From Bacillota bacterium (lineage in GTDB: Bacteria; Bacillota; Clostridia; Christensenellales; SZUA-584): a stretch of 64,000 nucleotides of DNA. The position numbers and the translations under genes were made by a program. The notes under the pieces were generated by a model. It searched no databases. It was not told where the DNA came from and saw nothing but the letters and a program-made list of their open reading frames with translations. How positions within the stretch are numbered: the stretch's first letter is position 1; the number at the start of each line of letters is the position of its first letter. The stretch spans positions 1-64,000 of the forward strand of contig JAEYPO010000039.1 of NCBI GenBank assembly GCA_023410595.1. The letters are read 5' to 3'. This document shows, in pieces, positions 38,863-46,725 of the stretch.

Positions 38863-40653
38863 CTACTTCTTGCTAATCGCGTCGAATCTGCACTTGCCCA
38901 TGCATGCGCCGCACTTTATGCACTTGGTCTGGTCTATTTCATGAGGCTCTTTCACTTTGCCGGAGATAGCGGCTACCGGGCAGACCTTGGCGCAGGCCGT
39001 GCATCCTATGCACTTCGACTTGTCGATAGTATAGTTGAGGAGCGCCTTGCAGTGGCCGGCGGGGCATTTTTTGTCCCTTATATGCGCTTCGTACTCGTCG
39101 CGGAAATAGCGTATCGTCGAAAGCACGGGGTTAGGGGAAGTCTTGCCTAGGCCGCAGAGCGCCGCGTTAGTTATGTTGTGTCCAAGGTTTTCCAGCTTCT
39201 CTATGTCGCCTTCCTTGCCGTTGCCCGAAACGATGCGCTCCAATATCTCAAGCATGCGCTTCGTGCCTATACGGCAGGGCGGGCATTTGCCGCACGATTC
39301 GTCGACTGTGAAGTCGAGGAAGAACCTTGCCACATCGACCATACAGTTGTCTTCGTCCATAACTATAAGGCCGCCGCTGCCCATCATCGAACCGATGGCC
39401 GTAAGCGAATCGTAGTCGATGGGAGTATCGAGGTGTGTAGCGGGTATGCAGCCGCCCGAAGGGCCGCCCGTCTGCGCAGCCTTGAAAGCCTTGCCTCCAG
39501 GTATGCCGCCGCCGATGTCGTATATTATCTCGCGCAGCGTCGTGCCCATGGGTACTTCCACAAGGCCGGTGTTGTTTATCTTGCCGCCGAGCGCGAATAC
39601 CTTCGTGCCCTTGCTCTTTTCGGTTCCTATGGACCTGAACCATTCGGTGCCCTTTAATATTATCTGTGCAATGTTGGCGAATGTTTCAACGTTGTTTATT
39701 ATCGTCGGCTTGCCGAACAGACCCTGGTTCGCGGGGAACGGGGGCTTGGGCGTGGGCTCGCCTCTGTTTCCTTCGATGGAATGGATAAGAGCCATCTCTT
39801 CGCCGCATACGAAAGCGCCCGCGCCGAGACGTATCTCCAGATCAAAATCGAATCCCGTGCCGAATATGTCTTTGCCGAGCAGCCCGAACTCTTTTGCTTG
39901 CTTAATGGCAATCTCAAGCCGTTTGACGGCGATGGGGTACTCCGCGCGGACGTATATGTATCCCATGTTGGCGCCTATAGCATAGCCCGCTATGGCCATG
40001 GCTTCAAGCACCGCGTGCGGGTCGCCTTCCAGCACGCTCCTGTCCATGAACGCGCCCGGATCGCCTTCGTCGGCGTTACATATGACGTACTTCTGCTCGC
40101 CCGCAGCATTGCGGCAGAACTGCCACTTCATGCCGGTGGGGAAGCCGCCGCCTCCGCGGCCCCTAAGTCCGCTTTCCTTTATGATGTCGATGACCTGCTG
40201 AGGCGTATACTCCGTAAGGCACTGTCCAAGAGCCTTGTATCCGTCAAAAGCGATGTATTCCTCGATCTTCTCAGGATCGATGACGCCGCAGTTTTTAAGC
40301 ACTATACGCGTCTGCTTTTTGTAGAATCCAACATTGTTAAGCGACGTCTCGACGCTCTCGGAACCTTCCTTGTAAAGCAGTCTTTGAACGACCCTGCCCT
40401 TTAAAAGGTGCTCGCCAACTATTTCGGGAACGTCTTCCACCGTGACTCTGGAATAGAAGCTGCCCTCGGGGTATACGATAACTATAGGCCCGACCGCGCA
40501 AAGCCCGAAGCACCCCGTGCGGACGACTTTAACTTCCTTGTCAAGGCCTGCTTTTGTTATCTCTTCGTTGAATTTATCAATTATCTTGGGCGAATTTGAC
40601 GATGTGCATCCTGTTCCGCCGCAGATAAGTACGTGAGAACGGTAAATATTCAT
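38863..40653 (-). CDS. hydB: Hydrogenase NADH-binding flavoprotein subunit (NuoF-like)
   Basis: A 596-residue subunit with an N-terminal thioredoxin-like 2Fe-2S domain (CGGTGCTSSN, TGCFGLCAVGP) and a NuoF core binding NADH and FMN (GLRGRGGGGFPTGMKW, CNADEGDPGAFMDR). A 4Fe-4S site (ESCGKCPPC) and a C-terminal pair of 4Fe-4S clusters (CIGCTACAKVCP, CIKCGACMGKC) follow. In HydABC enzymes this subunit holds the flavin where electrons from NADH meet the chain. Its start overlaps the 2Fe-2S gene stop (ATGA), and hydA follows after 18 nt. Confidence 0.95.
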   Translation of the reverse strand: MNIYRSHVLICGGTGCTSSNSPKIIDKFNEEITKAGLDKEVKVVRTGCFGLCAVGPIVIVYPEGSFYSRVTVEDVPEIVGEHLLKGRVVQRLLYKEGSESVETSLNNVGFYKKQTRIVLKNCGVIDPEKIEEYIAFDGYKALGQCLTEYTPQQVIDIIKESGLRGRGGGGFPTGMKWQFCRNAAGEQKYVICNADEGDPGAFMDRSVLEGDPHAVLEAMAIAGYAIGANMGYIYVRAEYPIAVKRLEIAIKQAKEFGLLGKDIFGTGFDFDLEIRLGAGAFVCGEEMALIHSIEGNRGEPTPKPPFPANQGLFGKPTIINNVETFANIAQIILKGTEWFRSIGTEKSKGTKVFALGGKINNTGLVEVPMGTTLREIIYDIGGGIPGGKAFKAAQTGGPSGGCIPATHLDTPIDYDSLTAIGSMMGSGGLIVMDEDNCMVDVARFFLDFTVDESCGKCPPCRIGTKRMLEILERIVSGNGKEGDIEKLENLGHNITNAALCGLGKTSPNPVLSTIRYFRDEYEAHIRDKKCPAGHCKALLNYTIDKSKCIGCTACAKVCPVAAISGKVKEPHEIDQTKCIKCGACMGKCRFDAISKK

Positions 40654-41039
40654 TTTACTGCCTCCTTGTCGTTGCTCTCGTAGTTGCCTATCGTATATTC
40701 CGTAACAGGATTGCCGTTGACGACATGCTCGGCCACTATCCTCGCTACCATTGCCGGAGTTACCTTGACGTACGTCACTTTTTCGGCTCCCGGCGTATAA
40801 ATCTCGACCATAGGCTCAAGACGGCATACGCCTATGCATCCCGTCTGGGAAACAATCACGTTAGAAAGGTTCCTCTTTGCGACCTCTTCAATAAAAGCCG
40901 TAAGAACGGGGCGGGCGCCTGCCGCTATACCGCACGTTGCCATGCCAACGACGACCCTTACGCCTTCGCTTTTCTTTCTTAAGTCGATCTGAGACAATGT
41001 TTTATTTCTTATTTCTTCTAATTCCTTTAAGGATTTCAT
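40650..41039 (-). CDS. (2Fe-2S) ferredoxin-domain protein of the hyd operon
   Basis: A 129-residue thioredoxin-like [2Fe-2S] protein with VVVGMATCGIAAGA and SQTGCIGVCRLEP carrying the cluster cysteines. It is homologous to the N-terminal domain of HydB. Such a stand-alone gene is common in clostridial hydABC operons, where it is thought to be an extra electron carrier or assembly factor. It overlaps both neighbours by 4 nt (ATGA), so it is tightly co-translated. Confidence 0.9.
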   Translation of the reverse strand: MKSLKELEEIRNKTLSQIDLRKKSEGVRVVVGMATCGIAAGARPVLTAFIEEVAKRNLSNVIVSQTGCIGVCRLEPMVEIYTPGAEKVTYVKVTPAMVARIVAEHVVNGNPVTEYTIGNYESNDKEAVK

Positions 41040-41587
41040 ATCTCATTACCTCCAAAAACTTGTGCAATTCCTTCCTGTAAAAACTCGCGGATAAACCTTA
41101 AGACTTCAGGCTCCGACACGGATACGCCGCCTAGCGCAGCCTTTATCTCTCTGGTGTCATACAAAAACGCTTCATCTTTTTTTGCGGAAAATACAAAATC
41201 AATTTGTGGATTCAGCAACGTCAAGGTGTATATAGTTTCTGCGATGTCACCCATAGGCGGGCGGTCAATGTGAGAATACCTGTATACAGCATTAAGCTTT
41301 GTGCCATTGCCGGGGGAGGAAGCTATCTCAAGGCTTCCGCCGGTACTCTCAACGCCGGCTGTAAAAAGCGGTATACCAAGCCCGACTTTTCTTGTTGTCC
41401 TTGATGTCACGAACGGACTTTTAACTTTGGCCAACACTTCTTCGCTCATACCGCATCCGTTGTCTTCTATGCTGATCGTAAGAGTGTCTTTGCTCTTATC
41501 AAGCTCCATGCTTATAGTTACGAGGCTTGCCCCGGCACGGATAGAGTTCTCGGCAATATCGAGTATGTGCAAAGATATGTCTCTCAT
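41036..41587 (-). CDS. GHKL ATPase/histidine-kinase-like protein within the hyd operon
   Basis: A 183-residue protein with a histidine-kinase-type ATP-binding domain: N-box HILDIAENSIRAGAS, G1 DNGCGMSEE, G2 VGLGIPLF, then STGGSLEIAS. No dimerisation/phosphoacceptor helix and no sensor domain are present, so it is not a complete two-component kinase. The C-terminal 60 residues (from about 120) are unrecognised. Its place between hydC and the 2Fe-2S gene, with 4-nt overlaps on both sides, argues for a role in controlling the hydrogenase, possibly as a serine kinase-like switch. Confidence 0.82.
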   Translation of the reverse strand: MRDISLHILDIAENSIRAGASLVTISMELDKSKDTLTISIEDNGCGMSEEVLAKVKSPFVTSRTTRKVGLGIPLFTAGVESTGGSLEIASSPGNGTKLNAVYRYSHIDRPPMGDIAETIYTLTLLNPQIDFVFSAKKDEAFLYDTREIKAALGGVSVSEPEVLRFIREFLQEGIAQVFGGNEI

Positions 41588-42066
41588 TTATCCTTGTACT
41601 TTAAGAGGATATCAGGAATATCCGAGGGAACAAGGCGGCCGTATACCTGATCGTCTATCATTATTACGGGCGCGAGTCCGCAGCATCCTAGGCAGCGCGT
41701 CGGCTGAAGCGTAAAGTTGCCGTCTTCCGTCGTCTCGCCGGGCTTAACTCCAAGATCCTCGGCCAATTCTTCCATGACCTTTTCAACACCCTTTACGTAA
41801 CATGCGGTTCCAAGGCATACGCTTATTACGTGCTTGCCCTTTGGCTCCAGCGCAAATTGCGAATAGAATGTCGCTATGCCGTACACGTCGCTCATGGGGA
41901 CGCCAAGCTCATCGGAGATAAGCTTCTGAACATCAAACGTCAATGCCCCGAAGAGCGATTGCGCTTTCTGCATCACCGGCATAAGCGGCCCCGGCTTCTT
42001 CTTTTGCTCTTCGATAAAGCTTATAAGCTCTTCGCGCAAAGCCTTATCGTCTACAGTAGTTGTCAT
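41584..42066 (-). CDS. hydC: Hydrogenase NuoE-like 2Fe-2S subunit
   Basis: A 160-residue thioredoxin-like [2Fe-2S] subunit with cluster ligands in VCLGTACYVKG (near residue 87) and RCLGCCGLAP (near residue 127). It forms the HydABC trimer. It is the first gene of the hydrogenase operon, with GGGAGGGG 7 nt before the ATG and two Rex-like operators upstream. Confidence 0.94.
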   Translation of the reverse strand: MTTTVDDKALREELISFIEEQKKKPGPLMPVMQKAQSLFGALTFDVQKLISDELGVPMSDVYGIATFYSQFALEPKGKHVISVCLGTACYVKGVEKVMEELAEDLGVKPGETTEDGNFTLQPTRCLGCCGLAPVIMIDDQVYGRLVPSDIPDILLKYKDK

Positions 42067-42136
42067 CGTTTACCCCTCCCTAAAATTTATATATTAACCC
42101 AAACATAATTTGCAGCACACTATTATCGTTATAAGA

Positions 42137-42154
42137 TTGTTAAATTGTTAACAC
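42137..42154. promoter_or_regulatory. Rex-type operator 1 upstream of hydC
   Basis: TTGTTAA-ATTG-TTAACAC matches the Rex consensus TTGTTAA-n4-TTAACAA at all but the last base, 71 nt upstream of the hydC start codon. It probably overlaps the promoter. Confidence 0.7.
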
Positions 42155-42188
42155 GCAATATCAACCGACAATTTTGAGCTGTACTACA

Positions 42189-42206
42189 TTGTTAAATATT
42201 TAACAA
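42189..42206. promoter_or_regulatory. Rex-type operator 2 upstream of hydC (perfect palindrome)
   Basis: TTGTTAA-ATAT-TTAACAA is a perfect 18-bp match to the consensus bound by the NADH-sensing repressor Rex. The rest of 42067-42354 is AT-rich and holds no gene. Confidence 0.8.
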
Positions 42207-42354
42207 ACTTTTTTTCCAAAGTGTATTGTATCATAACAGGCTTTATAATACCACTAGAAAGTTTGTGAAAAAGTAAATAATCTTATGAAATGTTCGGAGT
42301 GATGCCGTTTTTTATGCAGGAATATCTAAAAAACGAAAGACTTTGGAATGGCAA

Positions 42355-43041
42355 TTACTTATTGGTTATATATGAAACAAAATCTTCGGGAGAAGATATG
42401 GGGAGCGCGTTTAAAGGCTCGGATATATCGCCAAGGTTATGCGCGTCCGAAGAATACAGCACCTTGCATTCCGGGCTTACGGCGGGGCAGGGGAGGCCTT
42501 TAGCGATCTCCACGCAGTTAAAAAGTCCGGGCGGTATAAAGCCCAGGTTTGTGATTATGGAAAAAGAATCGCGATTGATATGGGCGGGCACCGTAAAGCC
42601 GCCCGCTTCCTTTGTCATTGAGACTATATCGTCTATCGTAAAGCCGGACGCCTGAAGCAGCAGTTTACTGAGGCAGCCCGAGCAGATATCGTTTTCATCA
42701 ATTATTATCTGACCGCCGAAGATTTCCGGCCTGGCCGGTATATCGGGCAGGCTCTCGTATATCGCGCCGCAGAAACTCAAAGCGGGCTCAAGCGAAGGAA
42801 AATACGCGAGCACATGAACCTCCTCGCGCGTCGTTACTTCTATTCCGGGAACAAAAATAAGGCCTTGCTTTTCCGCCTCAACCGACATGGACTTAAGGTT
42901 ATCGCCAGCGTTATGGTCCGTAAGGCTTATTATGTTAAGGCCCTTTAAATGCGCCATGGCGGCTATATTCGCAGGCGTCATATCGTCCGACGCGCAGGGC
43001 GAGAGACATGAGTGTATGTGCAGGTCGTAATATGCGTTCAT
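42355..43041 (-). CDS. PHP-domain metal-dependent phosphoesterase
   Basis: A 228-residue PHP protein with metal ligands in DLHIHSCLSPC, SLTDHN, GIEVTT and SSDAHN. The PHP fold covers phosphatases and nucleotide hydrolases, and the substrate is unknown here. The ATG at 43041 overlaps the upstream DRTGG stop (TAATG) and gives the family's usual N-terminus. The longer in-frame ATG (43122) lies in the DRTGG gene. It is the last gene of the sensory-hydrogenase set and lies next to the Rex sites and hydC. Confidence 0.9.
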   Translation of the reverse strand: MNAYYDLHIHSCLSPCASDDMTPANIAAMAHLKGLNIISLTDHNAGDNLKSMSVEAEKQGLIFVPGIEVTTREEVHVLAYFPSLEPALSFCGAIYESLPDIPARPEIFGGQIIIDENDICSGCLSKLLLQASGFTIDDIVSMTKEAGGFTVPAHINRDSFSIITNLGFIPPGLFNCVEIAKGLPCPAVSPECKVLYSSDAHNLGDISEPLNALPISSPEDFVSYITNK

Positions 43042-43376
43042 TACACTTCGCCGACGCCCAAGGCGGCCATCGCCTTGGCGGCTCCGTACGACGTGCAATC
43101 CGCTTTTAAAAGGCAAACGCATTTTTCGTTGGCGGCGTCTATCGTGTCTTTCGATACCTCAATGCTTTCGGGTATTATAACGCAGCTGAACTCGTGCAGC
43201 GAGGCTATGGCGACCACATTAAGGTGCGTCTGTACGGTAACCCACGCCATGCCCTGCCTGCCGTGCGCCATGACCCAGCTTAAAAGGTCGCACACATAAG
43301 CCGATGTGACGCTGCCGTCGGGGCTGCCCGCAATTACTTCCCATCCAGTTTTCTCTGCCAGTTCTTTTACAGTCAT
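43041..43376 (-). CDS. DRTGG-domain protein (second of the cluster)
   Basis: A 111-residue protein consisting of one DRTGG-type domain: TVKELAEKTGWEVIAGS at the start, then VTSAYVCDLLSWVMAHGRQG. These domains bind ligands in pyrophosphatases and phosphotransacetylase-like proteins, but free-standing ones have no known activity. The ATG at 43376 lies 1 nt beyond the upstream stop with AGGA at fair distance. Longer in-frame starts (43427, 43385) are less likely. Confidence 0.8.
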   Translation of the reverse strand: MTVKELAEKTGWEVIAGSPDGSVTSAYVCDLLSWVMAHGRQGMAWVTVQTHLNVVAIASLHEFSCVIIPESIEVSKDTIDAANEKCVCLLKADCTSYGAAKAMAALGVGEV

Positions 43377-43377
43377 A

Positions 43378-44682
43378 TCATTCATCCTGTCTTTCATTAT
43401 TTGTAAGCTCGACCATCTGCTCGGCAAGCATCGTTACCCTGTCTCTTAGCTTGAATATGCAATCAAGTTCTTTCGCGTCGCCCAGCACGATATCCTCCGC
43501 CATTGCCCGGCAGGAAGGAGAACCGCACGAACCGCAGTCAAGTCCGGGCAGGCGTTTTGTTATAGCCTCTATCTCTTCGAGTTTCTGCATGGCCTTCACC
43601 CTGTCTTTGTCTATCTTCATCACGGGGCGGGGCAGCACGGGCTGCTTGAAATCGACGTCGCAGCTGTCGATATAGCTGCGCGCGTACTCGAAAGGAAGCC
43701 CGTCGCTTCCTGTTTTTGCGGACAGCTTTTTTATCCTCGTCCTTGCGACAAAGGGGTTTTCGAACGTTAACGGGCCGCCGACGCAGCCGCCGGGGCAGGC
43801 GAGCCCTTCGAAAAACTGCAGGTCTCCCAGCTTGCAGTTCTCTATCTCTTCAAGCACCTTTATTACATTGTCTATGCCGTCTACTGCCAGCGAGTTGTCG
43901 ATAAGCGACGCCGCTGTTTCGCCTCCCGAGTTTGCCCACCCTACGCCGTACGAAGACGCTCCGGGGCCGCAGAATATTTCGTCGCTGTTGATTTTCAGCT
44001 TGCCCGCAAGCAGTCCGTATATTTTGATTATGGATATAGCTCCGTCCACGTTGCTCTTCTCCGCGCCGTAAGGGTTCTTTATGCTGGTCATTTTTGCGGG
44101 GCAGGGCGTGATAAAGAACGCTCCAACGTCCTTAATATCCACATGGTGCTCTTTGGAGTATTCCCTTTTGGCCGCCAGCGCGGCCATTTCCATGGGCGAC
44201 TGAAGGTCGAGTATGTTGTCGATGAGGTTAGGAAACCGCACCTGTATAAGCCGGACAATAGCGGGGCAGGCGGAAGAGATTACAGGCAGGTTTTTTTTAG
44301 CACCCGCTTTTTCGCGTATCGCGCAGCTTACGATGTCGGCGCCCCGCGCCACCTCGTATACGTCGTCAAAGCCTAAGTGCTTAAGACCCGTTATTACACT
44401 CCCAATGCTCTCGAGGTTTTTGAACTGTCCGTAGAGCGACGGCGCGGGAAGAGCAATCTTGTATTGAAAGCGCCCGATATCCGTAAACGGGTCGGTATAA
44501 GCGACTTTGGCGTGATAAGGGCACACACGTATGCATACTCCGCAGTCGATGCACCGCTCCGCAATGATCTGCGCTTTTCCGTTGCGCACCCTTATAGCTT
44601 CGGTAGGGCAGTGCTTGATGCAGTTCGTGCATCCCTTGCACTTGTCCCGTTCAAGACGTACTGAATGAAAATAATCGCCCAT
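43378..44682 (-). CDS. Sensory-type [FeFe] hydrogenase-like protein with C-terminal 4Fe-4S domain
   Basis: A 434-residue protein: two N-terminal 4Fe-4S clusters (CKGCTNCIKHCP, CIDCGVCIRVCP), an H-cluster domain with L1 SSACPAIV, L2 TPCPAKM and L3 ACPGGCVGGP, and a C-terminal Fe-S domain (LPGLDCGSCGSPSCRAMAEDI). The Cys residues expected to hold the H-cluster remain, but L1 has Ala where catalytic enzymes have the proton-relay Cys, as in putative sensory hydrogenases. No PAS or kinase domain is fused. The neighbours (kinase fold, DRTGG, PHP) suggest it reports H2 or redox state to them. An inactive or electron-transfer role is the alternative. Confidence 0.85.
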   Translation of the reverse strand: MGDYFHSVRLERDKCKGCTNCIKHCPTEAIRVRNGKAQIIAERCIDCGVCIRVCPYHAKVAYTDPFTDIGRFQYKIALPAPSLYGQFKNLESIGSVITGLKHLGFDDVYEVARGADIVSCAIREKAGAKKNLPVISSACPAIVRLIQVRFPNLIDNILDLQSPMEMAALAAKREYSKEHHVDIKDVGAFFITPCPAKMTSIKNPYGAEKSNVDGAISIIKIYGLLAGKLKINSDEIFCGPGASSYGVGWANSGGETAASLIDNSLAVDGIDNVIKVLEEIENCKLGDLQFFEGLACPGGCVGGPLTFENPFVARTRIKKLSAKTGSDGLPFEYARSYIDSCDVDFKQPVLPRPVMKIDKDRVKAMQKLEEIEAITKRLPGLDCGSCGSPSCRAMAEDIVLGDAKELDCIFKLRDRVTMLAEQMVELTNNERQDE

Positions 44683-44732
44683 TTAATGCCCCTTTAACTA
44701 AAAATCAGACCATAAGCCTATGACTCTTTGTG

Positions 44733-44780
44733 GGACCCCGATGCTATCGCCCCTAGAGCTATGGCTCTTGGGAAACCCCG
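44733..44780. repeat. Hairpin element, divergent member (copy h), covering the end of a gene
   Basis: GGACCCC...CCCCT-AGAGC-TATG-GCTCT-TGGG..ACCCC forms a hairpin of the same general plan as the dispersed element, but with different stem bases and loop. It supplies the last codons (..SQEP) and stop of the ATPase-fold gene at 44759. Confidence 0.35.
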
Positions 44781-45199
44781 ATTTTAAACCTGAGCTTTAG
44801 GTTTGTCCCTTCCTTGCTTGAGGTTATGTTGAAAACATCGCTGTTCTTTTTTATGTTGGAAAGGCCCATGCCTGCGCCGAATCCCATCATCCTTATGCTG
44901 GACGGCGCGGTCGAATACCCTTCCTGCATAGCAAGTTCGATATCCTCAATACCGGGGCCGGTATCATCGCAGCCTATGTATACCTCGTCAGGCGTAATTA
45001 CCAGCGTGATAACGCCTCCGACGCTATGTATTATCATATTGATCTCGGCCTCATACGCCGCTATCGTAATCCTTCTTATGAGTGCGGGGTCGATACCGAT
45101 CTTCTTAAGTATGCTCTTGATCTTTGCGGAAACTTCTCCCGCGGCGGCATAATCGCCGGCGGCGACAGAGAATGTTTCTGTATACGCGGGCGCAGGCAT
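44759..45199 (-). CDS. Anti-sigma-factor-like ATP-binding protein (RsbT/SpoIIAB fold)
   Basis: A 146-residue GHKL-fold protein resembling RsbT/SpoIIAB-type serine kinases: IAAYEAEINMIIHS (N-box), CDDTGPGIEDIE (G1), GFGAGMGLSNIKKNSD (G2). It probably binds ATP and switches a partner by phosphorylation or sequestration, and the DRTGG protein encoded 1 nt upstream is the obvious candidate. The ATG at 45199 has AAAAGG 6 nt upstream. The in-frame ATG at 45256 is inside the previous gene. The C-terminal four residues come from a hairpin repeat. Confidence 0.82.
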   Translation of the reverse strand: MPAPAYTETFSVAAGDYAAAGEVSAKIKSILKKIGIDPALIRRITIAAYEAEINMIIHSVGGVITLVITPDEVYIGCDDTGPGIEDIELAMQEGYSTAPSSIRMMGFGAGMGLSNIKKNSDVFNITSSKEGTNLKLRFKIGVSQEP

Positions 45200-45200
45200 T

Positions 45201-45551
45201 TTAAACCTTTTGGCACGGCTGCAGGCCATGCTTATAAAGAATGCCGCACGCTTCAAAAAGCGTCTGCTCGCAGGAGAGCAGCGTTATGCCGCATTCGCTG
45301 GCAAGCGCGCTTACGTCTTCCGTCGGCTTTTTACCCCTTACAAACACTATACATGACACGTCGAGCATCTCCGCCGTCCTTATCACGTGGTTGTTGACCA
45401 TGCCGGTAAGCAGCAGGCATCCTTCTTTCGCGAACGCTAAAACGTCGCTCATAAGGTCCGCTCCGCAGGCCGACATGAGCTGTTTGTCCAGATTTTGTTC
45501 GCCGCATATCAGCTCGCAGCCTAAACATTTGATTACATCAGAAATTGTCAT
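45201..45551 (-). CDS. DRTGG-domain protein (first of the cluster)
   Basis: A 116-residue, single DRTGG-type domain beginning TISDVIKCLGCELICG, with GADLMSDVLAFAKEG in the middle, related to the protein at 43041-43376. It is rich in Cys (eight residues), unlike its paralogue, which may indicate redox or metal sensitivity. GGGAG lies 4-5 nt before the ATG. It is the first gene of the sensory cluster, after a 31-nt gap from the SPOR-protein gene on the same strand. Confidence 0.8.
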   Translation of the reverse strand: MTISDVIKCLGCELICGEQNLDKQLMSACGADLMSDVLAFAKEGCLLLTGMVNNHVIRTAEMLDVSCIVFVRGKKPTEDVSALASECGITLLSCEQTLFEACGILYKHGLQPCQKV

Positions 45552-45582
45552 ATTACTCCCAACTGTTCTATATATGTTTGGC

Positions 45583-46485
45583 TCAGCCGCTTAGATTATC
45601 AAGAAACGCCGAGTAATCCACGACTACGCCTATTAAAGTATACTTCAATTTCGAAAGAAATTCCACACTTGAAACAGACGAAGACAGAGGGATATTGTTA
45701 ATTGCTTCACAAAATGTTCCCATATACGTTTGCAGGCTCTTTATTGCGGCTACTTCCGATGAAACGGTTTTATTCAGATTTTGTGTGACCAGGTTTACCG
45801 TTTCCTTCAGAGCCGTGATTGCGGAATCGACGCTTTGCCCCTTGTCCGAATCGAAAACGATCTGCTGCAGCGACTGCGCGGCTTGAGGGACGGCGTCGAA
45901 GCAGGCCTTGATAGCGTCTATCTGGGATTGCTCGGCTTCGATGTTGAAGGATAGCGAACCGGATTTTATGTTGTAAACCTTCGCCGTTACGCCTTCGCCT
46001 TCCAGCCTTGTCTTTACGCTGTCCGCGTCGCTTTGACTAAGGTAGCCCGCCAAAAGCACCCTGTAAAGGTCGCCGTCGTACGCGACATATCCTGCGCCGC
46101 CGCGCATAACGATATCGCCCGCAGCCGATTTGGCGTTGCTTTCGTCGGAAAACGCGCCTGTCTGCAATGCGAATACAGAGAGTTCGCCCGCCGTAACGTT
46201 CTGCTGAGCTCTCGTGCCCGAGGCCGCCGGCAGCGTAACGGGGCTAATTGTGTCGCCAGGCAGGGAAGGCAGGGGGCTTATTTCGCCCGCGCTGTCCGTG
46301 GGCGTCCCGGCGTTCGTATTGCCGTTGTTGAATACGGGATCGATGATATTTTCGGCAATCCATTTGCCCGCCGCTCCCGCGCTTATCAGGTAAGCGGCTA
46401 TGCCCAGTATTATAAGAACAAGTATAACGTTGGCATACTTTCGTTTTTTTCTGGGCGGCGGCGTAGTCATTCTTGAGTATCTCAT
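45583..46485 (-). CDS. SPOR-domain membrane protein
   Basis: A 300-residue protein: a short basic cytoplasmic N-terminus (PPPRKKRKY), a transmembrane helix (about residues 19-40), and a Pro/Thr/Ser linker. A SPOR domain follows (about residues 103-172, FALQTGAFSDESNAKSAA...YRVLLAGYLSQSDADSVKTRL), then a C-terminal helical region. SPOR domains bind denuded peptidoglycan at septa, so this is an envelope protein of division or engulfment. AAGGAGG precedes the ATG by 6 nt. Confidence 0.85.
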   Translation of the reverse strand: MRYSRMTTPPPRKKRKYANVILVLIILGIAAYLISAGAAGKWIAENIIDPVFNNGNTNAGTPTDSAGEISPLPSLPGDTISPVTLPAASGTRAQQNVTAGELSVFALQTGAFSDESNAKSAAGDIVMRGGAGYVAYDGDLYRVLLAGYLSQSDADSVKTRLEGEGVTAKVYNIKSGSLSFNIEAEQSQIDAIKACFDAVPQAAQSLQQIVFDSDKGQSVDSAITALKETVNLVTQNLNKTVSSEVAAIKSLQTYMGTFCEAINNIPLSSSVSSVEFLSKLKYTLIGVVVDYSAFLDNLSG

Positions 46486-46680
46486 ATGTTCCTCCTTGTC
46501 TCACGCTATACAAAACTATATGTTTATGCAGTCACAAATATGAGACGCTTTGCCAAAAACCGGGTATTCTTACGAGCCAATCAGAAAGTCTGAACATATT
46601 GTGCGCTCAATGGTGTGTTATTAAACATATATAAAGTAATATGATGATTACGGCGGATTCTGTCCGTGAAAAAATTAAAA

Positions 46681-46702
46681 GGCTCTGCCGGACGGCAGAG
46701 CC
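46681..46702 (-). terminator. Terminator of the degV-family gene
   Basis: GGCTCTGCC-GTCC-GGCAGAGCC followed by TTTTAATTTTTT on the minus strand. The remainder of 46486-46680 is AT-rich with nothing recognised. Confidence 0.85.
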
Positions 46703-46725
46703 AGGTTAAGTATATAAATTCGTTT

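Noticed and set aside
42189..42206. The palindrome TTGTTAA-ATAT-TTAACAA as a transcription terminator.
   Set aside because: It is AT-rich with a four-base centre and no T run in either direction, and it matches the Rex consensus exactly.
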